Shown here: positions 10,927 through 22,600 of the stretch, piece after piece
Layout of the letters: every line of letters starts with the position of its first letter
Position numbering within the stretch: position 1 is the stretch's first letter
NCBI GenBank assembly: GCA_030704615.1
Contig: CM060733.1
Location: 50,096,001-50,160,000, forward strand
Reading direction: 5' to 3'
Length of the DNA: 64,000 bases
From: Takakia lepidozioides
Lineage: Eukaryota; Streptophyta; Takakiopsida; Takakiales; Takakiaceae
Notes under the pieces: model-generated
Seen by the model: the letters and a program-made list of their open reading frames with translations, nothing else
Databases searched by the model: none
Told to the model about the DNA's origin: nothing
Program-made: the position numbers and the translations under genes

Positions 10927-12430
10927 TTAAAAATACCCCCCTCTTGTGCACGCACGCTGGTACAGGTTGGCTGGTACAGGTCGCCAGGGGGCCCCAAATG
11001 GGAATTCAGTGTCGGTCTGCTGCCGGTCTGCCGAAGCATTACAAAGGTCTGCTGGAGGACGGGTCACAGAAGAAAGGTCCACTGAACCGGGTCTATTGGA
11101 CAGACCCACAGTATGCGATACAGGATGGATCTGTTGGACTGACGGAGGTGGAGGGAGGTCTACTGCCGGGCCGCTCGCACTAATTGTTGCAATAGCATCG
11201 GCGGACTGTGGATACAGACTGAGGATGTACTCCCGAATATCCCTAACCTCGTTCTGGACAAGTGCATTTTCCAAGGGAAGACCATTGGACTTATGCTTCT
11301 AGATTTACAAAGCTCTGTGAACGCGGTTGTCCTGAGCATTTGACTCCTGAAACTAAGCAAAATATTTTAGCCCACGGAAAAAAAGAATGAAGACCGGAAC
11401 TTAGACTTGGGTGGCAGACCTACAGACCATATCTGGCAGACTGTTTCTTATATGGGAGGCCATCAGACCACAACAATAGACCAGAACAGTAGACCAGAAC
11501 AGCAGACCACAACAGTAGACCAAGCAGAGTATACAGCTTAAGAGAACACGGGGAAGACCCTACAAAGAGGCTGTAAAGTACCAGTAGGCCGTCGTAGTCT
11601 TCATCCCGTGGACATGATCGTGCCTCCACCCACTTCCTCTTTGTTGTGTAAATGGTTCTCTGATCTTATATAACCATACAAAAACGGGAAGAACTGCGGA
11701 TCTGATTCTTGTGGGCACTCGGAAGGCAGAAGGTCGTGTGGAAGGAGGCACAGTGTGCCAGGGCGGACAAGAACGTCATTGAGGGTCTGCTGGTTGAGGG
11801 TTCGCTTCTTCGGTCTGATTGAGGGTCTGCTAATTAGGTCTGTTTCCTCCATGGGGGTATTCGAGTCAATGTTTATGTCATGTACCGGCGGGGCGTACCC
11901 AATGGGGTCTGAGACCAAATATGGTCTCACGATTAGTTGCGGCAGCTCCGTCGTCATGTCCTGCATATCACCCTCTTCATGGGACTCTTCGTCACTAGAG
12001 TCATCCTCACTGGATGGCAGAGTTTCAACAGCAGGGTCTGGTCTGCTGGCCTTGGTCCGCTGGGACGGTCCTGCTTGCACTCCACTTGTTGTCACTCTCT
12101 CATTTCGTGGTCTGCCGGAGGCACCTGTGGCTTTTGCGCTCTACATTCTTTTTGGCGCCATCACCGAGCTTCCTTTTCTTCACTGGCACATCGCGGCCGG
12201 GGCCCAACAGACCTGCTTGAGTATGATAACGCTGTCGTACTTCATCGACAGACCAGGCAACGACAGATGCACCCCTCAACTTTATGACGATTTCTTTACC
12301 AGCCTTTGAAGAATTTGGCTTGGGCCACGGCTTGAAATTGTCGGGGACGACACCTTTGCATCCTCCATCAAGGACATGGCGGTTAGAGTCTCTTTGTCCT
12401 TCACGATATCACGGCAAAAGGGGCACTGAA
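10927..12430 (-). pseudogene. 3' part of an unidentified gene, minus strand
   Basis: Several minus-strand open pieces lie in line. 12430-12300 reads CPFCRDIVKDKETLTAMSL and ends KKSS then stop. 12095-11601 is a Ser/Asp/Glu-rich frame. 11274-10927 is a Pro/Ser-rich frame. They continue the coding segment interrupted by the CACTA insertion at 12488-16977. I do not recognise the protein. GGTCTG and CAGACC motifs are dense throughout, inside and outside the frames, which suggests an unknown transposon rather than a host gene. Splice joins are uncertain. Confidence 0.35.
11400..11530 (+). repeat. CAGACCACAACAGTAGAC minisatellite
   Basis: A short tandem repeat of CAGACC/TAGACC with AACAGTAGACCA spacers. 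It is the reverse orientation of the GGTCTGCC repeats at 17526-17766, so the two arrays form an inverted pair around the unidentified gene. Confidence 0.65.
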
Positions 12431-12956
12431 AACGATGTCATTTCTATTTATCCTTGTCTACGCGCAAGTCCACAAAATTGAATGCTTCACTACAACAGAT
12501 TGCGGCTTTTATGACTCCCATGGGTGCGTAGTCATGACAGATTTGTGGCAGAAATGCCATTTGCAGTCGTAAAATGCTTTTGAAGTCATAATGCAGGTCT
12601 GGGGAAGGCGTATATGCGACTTCATGGCTCCGGACTCTGCGCAACACAGGTCAAACATATTTGACCACGAATATTGGCATGGCAAATATGACTACCAGTC
12701 ACGGTCATGGCTACACTGGAATGACGTGTGCATATTGCTAGACAGACATACGACTTCATGACTCTCACTCTAATGCATTCTGCCAGATCATCACATGGAT
12801 GAATCACTACATGACTGCACGTGTCGACACATGCTTTTTTGGTTATATATATAATATATGAGTATTTATATTTTGAAAAAATGGAGACTCTGATCACTAG
12901 AATGAATTAAAAAAAAACAAAAAAAAAATCAAAGTGCAAAAAGATTTAGAAAAAAG

Positions 12957-13145
12957 CACATCGGTTGGTAAGTGCGCAGTGTGTCGCCCCGGTGGTTTGG
13001 GGTTCAAACCCGCTGGCCTTATCCCGTGTGTGGGATTGTTCGTGACGGTATGTTTGGGCGTTGATCATCTTGTAGGTCTTATGGCCCATAAATGAAGGCG
13101 GGTGAATTTTTCTCCCTCCTCAAGGGCCTGTGGTTTCTTTTAAGA
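12957..13145 (+). mobile_element. tRNA-derived SINE inside the CACTA element
   Basis: It shares body text with the SINE at 5122-5350 (CATAAATGAA, TTTTTCTCCC, AAGGGCCTG) and has a good B box GGTTCAAACCC (13011-13021). The A box end is eroded (GGTTGGTAAGTGCGC). A-rich runs lie on both sides. Confidence 0.65.
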
Positions 13146-13550
13146 AAAAAGAAAAAAGAATCAAAAAGGGGCTTTTAGGATTTACAAAAATGTTAAAAAA
13201 CTTAAAAAGTTGCCCATCATTGTAGCCGTGAACAGACTTAGAGCGAGCGGGAGGGAGAGAGAGAGGGGGCTGGGACTTAGAGCGAGCGAGCGGGAAGGAG
13301 GGCAAACATGCATGGGAGGCCCGCAGTTGGAGCAACCTTTGCATCTGAAGCAAGCATCCTAGAAATGCTAGGGTACGTGTCCGAGGAGGTTTCGGCTGGG
13401 AACTCGCCGTTCTTGGGACATTCAGCTTGGTCTTAGCAGGCCGTGTTTCAATCTCTACCCGCTTAGCTGCACCGTGGTGGTTCTGACAGACCAATCAGAC
13501 ATTACCTGACTACAGACACAAGCAGCACACACAAGAGGTCCTCTTGGGTT

Positions 13551-13825
13551 CATGGTCAGTCAAATCCTCCATGGTTCATGACACAAGGTCGAGGACAATG
13601 TGGTGAGGGCACCTTCTTCTTCGACCTATTTCAGCCTGTTTTGCCCTCTCATTAGACTCGGCCCTGAATTTGAATCATGGAGCAGAGCTGGCATGAGTTT
13701 GTGATGGTCGGTCAAATCCTCCATGGGTCATGACACAAGGTCAAGGCCAATGTGGTGAGGGCACCTTCTTCTTCGACCTATTTCAGCCTGTTTTGCCCTC
13801 TCATCAGACTCGGCCTTGAGATGCA
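13551..13825. repeat. ~152-bp tandem duplication in the CACTA cargo
   Basis: Two adjacent copies share GTCAAATCCTCCATGG, CATGACACAAGGTC, AATGTGGTGAGGGCACCTTC and TATTTCAGCCTGTTTTGCCC. The last block also appears in degraded form near 15105 and 15395, and again at 41549-41605 next to the PPR remnant outside this element. This links the cargo to that PPR gene family. Confidence 0.75.
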
Positions 13826-13884
13826 TATTGAATTTTGTAAGTTAGCTCATTGCTCGTTGATAAGTAGGGTTGGGGGTGTTTGCT

Positions 13885-15820
13885 GAAACAATTCTAGGCT
13901 GTCATTGTCAGCTGCTAGCAGGAAGGCAAGGATGTATGCATGATTTTGTGCAGAGGCATAGATAGCTGAAGGAGCAAGGATAGAGTGTGGGCCCAGGTTC
14001 GTCCAAGAGGGCCGGATTTCAAGCTCCATTATTTCAGTGTCATCCATTCAGCCAGGGATTTCCTGGTGACATTGCCAAGGTTTTACTCGCCACACGATGC
14101 TTGTAAAACTTCCTTAGCTTGAATGCTGATTATGCTTGAATTATTAGGTTTGTAAAGCCAGTTTTGAAATTTTCATGGGAATCAGCTCTCTTGAAAATCT
14201 GTAGGTTGCAAGCCATTTACAGCGGGCCGTGGGTGGACTGGAAGACAGCCATTGAAAGTCCTGGTGCAGGTTAATACCAGTGGAGAGCAGTGTAAGCTTC
14301 ATATGCCCTTTTGGTGCTAGTTATCTTCATGTATGGTACTGTTGAACACCAACAATCTTTTGGTGAGATTCTGTCTTGGTGCACGTGTCTGATAAAGAAA
14401 GACGGTAATGTTTGTTCTGAAACTTGAAGGCATGAAATGATTCAACACAGCAAGAGCATTACGCGTGTCACAATATAAGCTGTAAGAAAGCAAGAGATAC
14501 ATAATTATACAGTCAAACAGACAACTATCAGTTTATGTGGAATCTCTTGCCAATGGCAAGATGGGTTGGGAACAACCAAGTCAGGAGCTGAATACCTGTC
14601 AAATTACCACATGTCCTTATGAACACTGCCCCTGCCCTGGTGGACATGTATGCCAAATGTGGGTGCATCGATGATGCCAAGGGAGTGTTCAACACTGTGG
14701 CTGAACGAGATGTGGTGTCGAGGAGTGCGATGCTTGCAGGGTATGCACAGCTGGGGTGCGGGATGGAGGCTCCATCCTTTGAGCAAATGATGGGGGAAGG
14801 GGTGAAGGCCACCGACATAGCGTTTGTGTGCGTTTGCAGTGTGTCTGGCAGCCCTGGAAAAGAGCAAAGAGATCCCTGGTGACATCATCAAATCTGCAAT
14901 TGTACCAGATGTCATCCTGAACATTGGTTTGGTGGCCATGTATGCTAAATGTGGGAGCATTGAGGATGCCAAGGGAGTGTTCAACACTATAGCTGAACCA
15001 GATGTGGTGTCGTGGAATGCGATGCTTGCAGGATGTGCAGAGCAGGAGCGCGGGATGGGGCTTGGACACCTGAAAGCAAATGATGGGGAAAGGGGTGAAG
15101 GTACCTTCTTCAACATATTTCACCCTGTTTTCCCTGCTAGTGTTTGCTTTGACAATTCTAAGCTTTCATTGTCAGCTGCTAGCAGCAAGGCGAGGATGTA
15201 TGCATGATTTGTGCAGAGGCATGGATAGCTGAAGGAGCAGGGATTTCGTGTGGGTCCAGATTCATCGAAGAGGGCCAGATTTCAAGCACGTGATTCCCTG
15301 TGGATCAATAGCTACAAGAAACCTGCATGGATAGATGGTCAACTGGCAGTAGCGGCACAAGTGATAAAATCAGGCACTGCTAATGAAGGCATCTTCTTCA
15401 ACACATTTCACCCTGTTTTCCCTCTTATCAGAATCGGCCCTAAATTTCCATGTTCAATTCTGCAAGTTAGCTGGTTGAGTGAATCTAGTTTGGAGTGACT
15501 TTGACATGATATTGCCAATGTGACAACAGAAAAGTGTCAAAAAATAGGTAACAGAGATGAGGAGAAGCTGTGGAATGAATACTTATCTGAGCCCAGTCAC
15601 TGATGGGTCAACCGGGGCAGAAAGGTGAATGCCTGCTACATTTCAGAGAGTAGCAGACGCAATTCAGCATAGGAACTAGTGTGCTACGCTGAGTTGGGTG
15701 TTTCCTAGAACAAATGTAGGCTGTCATTGTCAGCTGTTAGCAACAAGGCAAGGATGAATGCTTGATTTGTGCAGAGGCATGGATGGCTGAAGGAGTAGAG
15801 ATAGAGTGTGGGTGACGCAG
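13885..15820. repeat. Three dispersed copies of a ~130-bp block
   Basis: Copies at about 13891-14030, 15156-15293 and 15715-15815 share GGCTGTCATTGTCAGCTG (or close variants), then AGGCAAGGATG, TGTGCAGAGGCAT and GCTGAAGGAG. They lie in the same orientation and point to local amplification of the captured DNA. Confidence 0.7.
14619..15090 (+). pseudogene. Duplicated PPR gene fragments
   Basis: Two PPR motif stretches are readable in different frames. One near 14640-14750 reads ALVDMYAKCG, DAKGVFNTV, AMLAGYAQ. One near 14930-15040 reads GLVAMYAKCG, DAKGVFNTI, DVVSWNAMLAG. The MYAKCG ... VFN ... SWNAM pattern is typical of plant PLS-class PPR proteins, which bind organellar RNA. Only parts of one or two repeats survive in each, with stops on both sides. 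They look like one captured segment later duplicated. Confidence 0.85.
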
Positions 15821-16600
15821 GGTGCTGGGCAATGGACAAGACGTCTTTGTATAAACGTGAGTGACCTTCCTATCCTCCTGGCTCTCATTTTTAGTGCATG
15901 TTTCTTTGTGAAGTATCTGACGACTTCGCCAACACATACCAATCTTTTTGCTTTGGTTTGTTTACGAGTCCATGTGATAGAAGTTACCATAAACAACACT
16001 GGCATTGGTTTTTCATATATGGTATTAGATAATTCTCTTAATTGTTTCCGCCTTGGCAGGTTGCTCAGTGACCTTCCCTGGACGCTTTGGAGTATAGCGA
16101 GTGAGTGTCTCACAATGCAATGTTGGTTGGTGCATCTTATGCAAGAACTTGGAAAACAAACAGATGTCCTTGCTGTAGTAATTCTTAAAGCCATGCAACC
16201 CTTAGTTTTTGATGGGTTGCAGATTGATAGAATACATGAGTAGTTAGAAGATTCTGGGTGAACACTTTTCAAAGTGTTATAGTTAGACAATATAATTCAC
16301 ATGAGAACATGTGACTATTTTATGTATTTTTAGATTGCGACAAAAATGATAATGATAAATAGATTGGTAAATACAGATGGTGTACAATCTCTTGGTTTTG
16401 CTCAGCTTGTTGCAGTTATGTCTTGCCGCCTTGTTCTCTTTGTATTATATATTATATTTCATTTTTGTAATAGACATGTACATGACTGCTATCATAGTCA
16501 TAATAATGACTACATCTATTTTCACTCTCCAATAGTACTACACCATGTGGCAGAAATACAAATATGTAAAAAAATAGCAATACACCCAAAAAATCACCCA
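15250..16600. other. CACTA interior without recognised genes
   Basis: Open frames here (for example 15806-16243 + and 15730-16290 -) overlap on opposite strands and show no family motif. The region from about 16000 to 16600 is AT-rich and may be captured intron or spacer. Confidence 0.4.
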
Positions 16601-16760
16601 TCATGACACATGTCAATCTGTCGAGGGACCACGTGTAAAAACTGCAACGCGCCACGTGTTGCAACCGGATTAGCACGCACGTAGTCATGGAGAGCGAACA
16701 CTTTGCCACGTGTCATTTCCTGTATCGAGCACGTGTCACTCTTGCACAGCCGCTGACATG
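16600..16760. promoter_or_regulatory. CACGTG-type motif cluster at the CACTA 3' end
   Basis: Several ACGTG cores fall within about 130 bp: CCACGTGTAA, GCCACGTGTTG, GCCACGTGTCA, GCACGTGTCAC. The equivalent end of the larger CACTA element (about 54870-55470) has a longer cluster. CACGTG is the plant G-box, bound by bZIP and bHLH factors. Here it may equally be a transposase binding site. Confidence 0.45.
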
Positions 16761-16977
16761 GACTACACTGTCCATTCAGTCATTCAGTAAAGCCAGCGTG
16801 TATGACTACCCCCACAGCTGCTCAGGCGCCACGTCACAACCAGCCTGGAGAGTCATATCTGCCATGTCACAATTGACTAGGCTTTTACGTCTACAGAGTC
16901 AGGAAGTCGTAAATGGCTTCCATAACTGCATTTGCAGTCATAACACAGAGACGTAAAAGCCGCAATCTATTGTAGTG

Positions 16978-17510
16978 CTTCTACTATTTTAGCGTCGTAG
17001 TCATTTGGCTCATACCAGTTGCTTCTCTTTGGTTTGTTGCGGGGGGCATGCACATATTGCACCCAATCCGGTCTACCCTTTGGACACGCTTCTTTCATGG
17101 CTGCAACATCAACAGAAAGAGTCTCAGGGATGGTCTGCTCAAAGCAATTACAGAAACGGGAGAATGCGTCGAAGGTGAAGTTCATACCTTCAGATCGGTC
17201 TCCGGCAACGATGACAACGCGACCTTTCAAGAAAGGGCGGGACCTTTGCTTCTCAGTCGGCAAGCTTGTATACATGAATCGTCGCGCTACTTTGGAAGAG
17301 GCACCAACCGCGAACCTAAACCCACAGCGTGCAGAAAGAAAGTGGAAAGACGCGCAAGACGGGAGAGGAGGAAGAGGCGAGTGGCCTAGCGCAACGGCTC
17401 GCTGCACAGAGAGGCGGACGCACACGTGCGGAAAGTGCCACATACGCCATCCACGCGGCCGCGCTCCATTGGATGGGCGCCGGAAACATGTAATGACCGC
17501 GCGGTGCAAT
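16978..17510 (-). pseudogene. 5' coding part of the gene split by the CACTA insertion
   Basis: On the minus strand a frame reads MYTSLPTEKQRSRPFL, then GRVVIVAGDRSEGMNF, a Cys/Phe-rich stretch, and GRPDWVQYVHAP, ending DYDAKIVEA at the CTT duplication. Across the CACTA insertion the frame continues as FNFVDLRVDKDK and stops at 12442-12444, or may splice towards CPFCRD. I do not recognise the family. Its first in-frame ATG is not certain, since the open frame upstream begins at a non-ATG codon. Confidence 0.45.
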
Positions 17511-17525
17511 AATGGCCGCCGTCAG

Positions 17526-17766
17526 GGTCTGTCGTCCTGGTCTGCCCTACGTCTCCACACTGGTCTGCCAAACGGGTCTGTAGCACGGGTCTGCCACATG
17601 GGTCTGCCACATCTGTAGTGTCATAATGGTTTGCCACACAGCTCAGCCACACTGGTATGCCACATAGCTCAGCCACACTGGTCTGCCACATCGGTCTGCC
17701 ACAGTAGTCTGTCACCATGGTCTGCCGCAATGGCGGCCTGCCACACTGGCCTGCCGCAATGGTCTG
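17526..17766 (+). repeat. GGTCTGCC repeat array
   Basis: About ten copies of GGTCTGCCACA(T/C) or close variants. Further single copies lie at 17865-17905 and 18536-18645. The reverse-orientation counterpart lies at 11400-11530. The array is upstream of the unidentified minus-strand gene and could be a subterminal binding-site array. Confidence 0.75.
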
Positions 17767-17769
17767 CCA

Positions 17770-18930
17770 ATGATTGACTGTATTGACTCCCGTAATGAGC
17801 AGACCCATAATTTACTACAAAACCGTTTCCAGGCTGGTTTGTTGTGCCGGCTATATGGTATGGTCTGGTATGGTCTGCTCATGTGTTCTCCTGGTCTGCC
17901 CATCTCGTGTGCCCTCTGTCTGCATTTATGTCCCCATCCATTCGACCATTTGAATAGTCCCCTCATGAGGTCTGTCGATCCTTGCACTGTCATGCTAACA
18001 CATGGAAGGTCCACTAGTTCGGTGCACAACAATTCCGCCAAACATTTGCACTGGCCCGGTCCCGTTTTTGCAATGCTATTATACACATGGCATATGGAGG
18101 ACAAGCCTCAAAGAAGACAATGTGACGCCGGAAAGGTCGATTCACAATTGCTATCCATTAAAACGAGTCCTACTGCCGGTTCTTAGATCAGAGCTACATA
18201 CTTCCATTCAAGTCTGCAGTGTAAACTCAATGTAAACACCGACGTCTTCCGCGCCCTCATATACAGTCCCATCAATAGGCGAACAACAACACAAACATAG
18301 TAGAAGCATATGAACAAAGGAGGCTGTGGTTTGAAACGATGGACTCCGACGTTGGCACGGGAATCCATGGCTCCTTCGCGCTGCGTCTTCCAGACGTCAA
18401 ACAACCAATAGCATACAACAAACAACAAACACCAAAAGGCGGGGGCCGAGGGAAGTTGAAAGAGGAGGAAACACCAAAAAAAACAAAGCGGTGGAGATCG
18501 GCGAGTGCGATGCCATGCCCTAAATCCGGACGGTCTGGATACAACCGCGTTTGGACGGGCAGATGTGCGCCATGTCTGCCCGGGTCTGCTCTGCTGTGCG
18601 GGTTCGGCGTGGTCTGGTGGACGATATGCAGACCCACCGGAGGCGACGCGGGTGGACCTCTGCGCGGGCTTGGGCGACTGCGGGCTGCCACGCCCGCGGG
18701 TGGGGGGACTGCTGTCCGTGGGCCGCAGGCCGCGAGTGCCGCGGGCATGCGGGGCTACCGACTGCGCTGCTCGGTGGGGGGGGAGGGGGGGGGGGGTGCG
18801 GGGGCGGGGGGTGGGCTGGGAGACCCCCCGGCCGTGGGTCCTAGCCCGCACGTGAGATATAAACTCCCAATTATTCAAAAGAGACTGCCCACATGTTGCC
18901 ACCCTCCCTCCGAAATATGAGCTTATCAAG
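17770..18930. other. GC-rich region without a supported gene
   Basis: From about 18500 to 18850 the sequence is strongly G/C-rich, including G runs near 18775-18830. Frames are open on both strands simply because stop codons are rare. No motif or splice pattern supports a gene. Confidence 0.4.
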
Positions 18931-18934
18931 AGTT

Positions 18935-19610
18935 GGACTAGTGGTGGGTACCCTGAACTTTATGTTGAAAGATCATAAGGCAACGGAAATGGAGTGGGTA
19001 TCATTTAGATGTCCTTGAACCACCATGAAATTTACTCTCAATATGGAGATGCTGTATGACCAGTCCAAAGCTTGGACATGTAAGAGGCTATGTATTTTTT
19101 GTATCTCTAGAATTGTGAAGTTGTGCAGGTGGATACAGTGAAGGTAGAGAACAATCACTAAGTGTCACATGCGGTGGCGGGTGCAAAATAGCCCAAGAAT
19201 TTAAACTGTTGTTGTGATTCATCTGTTCTAATGTTCCAGATTTGAGTGTGCATATTCAGTTGAACAGATGGAGGTAGAGTTTCCTGTGTACCATACAATA
19301 CTTACAAGATGATATTGACACTCCGGCACACCATAGTTTATTTCATCTCAAAACTGTTTCTGAGGACATTCATGAACATTGATGACAACATGCCCCTCTC
19401 CACCAAGAGCAGTGGAGATGTCTGCTTTTGTTGTGAAATCAGACTACATGTGCTGACTTCCAAGCCAGAAACCTACTGACTTTTGTGAGGCTTATTTTCC
19501 ATTTGACCACCAATCATGTTCAGCAAGGAGCTGAACAAAGAACCGAACAGATTGGGTTCTCTTGCTCCTCCCAAAATAGGCAAGTGCCACAGTATCTACA
19601 GTTCAATTGA
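18935..19610. other. Intergenic DNA 3' of the EGT1-like gene
   Basis: AT-rich unique sequence with no recognised gene. It should hold the 3' untranslated region and polyadenylation signal of the minus-strand EGT1-like gene. Confidence 0.45.
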
Positions 19611-19613
19611 TGC

Positions 19614-22600
19614 TCACTTGCAACATCTGAATTTGGCAAAGACATAAGGGTACTGGCGCTGATAGAAGTTGCGGAAAGAGTCTCGGCACAGCGACGTATG
19701 TGTGACTGGCGAAGCTCCTTTCAGCACATAGTGGGAGCCATCAAAAAAATCACGAGAGTACTCAGGATACTCGTCCATGGCTTGGAAGCCGGGAAATGGT
19801 GCAAAGCAGGTTGCTGTCCACTCCCAACCACCGTCTCGCAGGTGTTGGACCTTGATTGAAGCACCACTGTCCAAAATGCGATGGTACTCAACTTCGCTCA
19901 TGATCCGACACCCAGTCCACTTGCAGAAGGCTTGCGCCTCTGACAAGCTCACAAACACTGGCTGATCCGCCACCTTCTTCCAGTGAGCAGATGAGTGCCA
20001 GGGCGTATGAACAAAATACTCCCCTTGAACTTTGGACCAACTCGCAGGGCACTTGCACCCTCGGTTGCTGAAGAATTGGAAATCAATAGCCTCCCAAAAC
20101 TCTTCTCTCTCATAACCCATCTCCATAATAAATTTGTGAAACTCACCCACTGTTACTGGCATGGAACTCACCCAGAAAGCCTCAGATACACTTGTATGAA
20201 GTTTGGGGTATTCATTGTCCCAGAAAAAGCCTCCCTCTTTCGGATTTGCACCAAGTACCACTTTTCCTGGTGAGATGCGGACCGTGTGTTGTGGAGTATG
20301 AACAGGGCTTGTTGTATTTACCGAACTTTGAAGCTTTGTCGGAAGCAAGTGGGCAATTGAAGAACCATTTGCTGACTCAAACTGCTTCTCAAATGCTACT
20401 CTTGTCTGCTGCAATTGCATGTACGCTAGGGTTTCCAGATGCATCCTTTCGTGCTCGAGTGCCAGCACTATGAGCCGGGGACTTGCCTTGCATGTGCTTA
20501 TTGCGTCAAGGATCGCCGCCCTTGTCTTCTGGACGTATGTCACTACCTCCTCCCGTGAAGGCCACTGGGCAGGAACTTCAGGATGCTGGTGGCACTTGGA
20601 AGGATCGACAACAACTGGATCGATACCCCGAGAGAAAGTAACATCCAGATGTGATGGAGATTCGTAAGGTAAGAGCTTCAGTTTCGCGAATGCGCAGACA
20701 TGCCCACTGCTCAAATAACACAAGCCCAAAGTGGGTCAGTCTCTTTTTTCATGTTGGAATGAAAGTCTCGAGAGATCCGAAGCCAAGATTCAAAACTGAA
20801 TGCTTAAAATCAATTTAGATGCACCTAACAAGGGCATGTATCAGATTCCTGAATCGTCGCGCACAACAAAGCGCTGACACAATCTCATCTAAGGATTTAA
20901 GGTTTACGGAGTAGTATTGATCATCCTATTTCCCCGATTACTTACTGGTAGAAGCAAAATGGGTGCCGAACATCGATGGGCTTTACAGTCCAATCCTTGA
21001 TTTCCGAGAAGAAAGCGTCCGTATCCTTCCAGCACCTCAGAACCGCTTCTTCAAAGGGGAGTAGCATTTGTATGCCATAGGTTTTGTTGCGCCAGGCTGC
21101 ATGTATATGAAATCCAGACTCAGTGGCCAGCCGTTGCAAATCGCTCACTGTGAACTTCCGTGACACTTCAACCAACACCCTCTCGCCGGACCTTCCACAT
21201 GAGCAGCACAGATCCCCATTCACATGAAAGAATATACTGGGCGTTTCTGACTTTGCAGAAACATTTTACGTGGACCTACACTGCCAGAAATCTTGAATTA
21301 AGATGCATAGTCTCTAATTCAAAACCTTCCTTCCAACCTCAGCAAAATGAATTCGAATCGATTAATAATCAGATCATCCCAACCATCATGAGAGGAGAGA
21401 TCAGGGAGCGAGTCAGGATAATTTTGTACATCATTGAGATGTTCTAGTCTCCAGTCCAAACTGTTAGAACAGATTACAGCATAGCAGCAGCATCATCGCA
21501 ACCGCTATCTAAGGAACATCTTCATTTCTACCTGATGTTAACATTGCGCTGGGGAATCGTCAGTCCCACAGGAAACTGCACATACATCTCGACCCTTCGC
21601 AGGCGCTCATTCACGTCAACCTCGTAAACCCATGACCTTTCCTCCTCGGCTGTAACTTCACGTCCTACTAGTACAGAAAGTGCGTTGCGCATTCCATTCT
21701 TGATAAACATCTCAGTTACTCCCTCCTTATCATGGTATGCGGCAAACAGCCTAGTCACATCCTTCCACATGTCTGCAGGACCACCATTGTTAAATAGTCA
21801 CACGCCGAGCAAGATGTAGCGTCACGAAATAATTTCGTTGAGAACTGGTCAGACTGGCTGGTACTAGATTGCTCTTGAAGCTGCACAAGTGACAAACATT
21901 GACTCTGTAAAATACGTGGTCAGTTACAGTCTAAGGATGCTTTCCGCTTAGCCTGATCAACACATGTATATATATATGAGCAAGCAATCAGAGAGTGCCC
22001 AGTCTAGTATTTCGTATCTGTATGGACTTGTAACAGCAACCCCAATCTAAAATAACGCTTAACCAAAGCATCAAGAGTATATTGTCACTCGGCCTGTGGA
22101 TTTCACCATGTGCACTACCTGGTAGAGGCAATTATCTGACAAATTATGGACTCTCTGAATTTTCACAGTAGGGTCCGAGGCCTTCAGGTAAGGAGTTCAG
22201 CTAGGACCACACCTGTGCAGAGTAAGATCTGACAATGAGAGCCAACTGCAGTGAAGACATCCCTGAAGAAGGTAATGGCATCAGGCTCGGAGAGGTTCCC
22301 GACACTGCTGCCTAGCCACAAGATGCTGAGCATGTCCTTTGGGTGGTGCTCCCGCACTTGCTTGAGCCCCTCCATGTAGTCAGCTTGAACAAATTCCAGG
22401 TTTTCTGACCTGAGACCTCGTACTTCACGCGACAGGTTTACAGAGGCCTCCTCTAGGAATAATCCCGAAACATCGATTCCAACAAATCGGCAGCTGTGCT
22501 CCGACATTCTCAAAGTAAGCCATTGACATCCTCATAGACAGAAATTTGCAGTCAGGAGGGTGTAGATAGACTATCCAGGCTAGAAATAATGATTTCAGAA

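Larger units (their letters stand above)
12488..16977. mobile_element. Non-autonomous CACTA element carrying PPR fragments
   Basis: The element starts CACTACAACAGATTGCGGC (12488) and ends, read inward on the other strand, CACTACAATAGATTGCGG (16977). It is flanked by a perfect 3-bp duplication CTT (12485-12487 and 16978-16980), the size made by CACTA transposases. Roughly 300 bp at each end match the ends of the larger CACTA element at 41999-55707, including TGCATTTGCAGTCATAAC motifs. It encodes no transposase and would depend on another element. Inside are a SINE, PPR-like coding fragments and repeated non-coding blocks. Removing it with one CTT restores an open frame on the minus strand (DAKIVEA joined to FNFVDLR). 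Confidence 0.92.

Noticed and set aside
13120-13494. 124-residue minus-strand frame in the small CACTA
   Set aside because: It overlaps the SINE end and low-complexity GAGAGA sequence and begins from repeat DNA.
18183-18929. 248-residue minus-strand and 193-residue plus-strand open frames
   Set aside because: GC-rich sequence is open in several frames on both strands. Composition is Pro/Arg/Gly biased and there is no domain, splice or start evidence.
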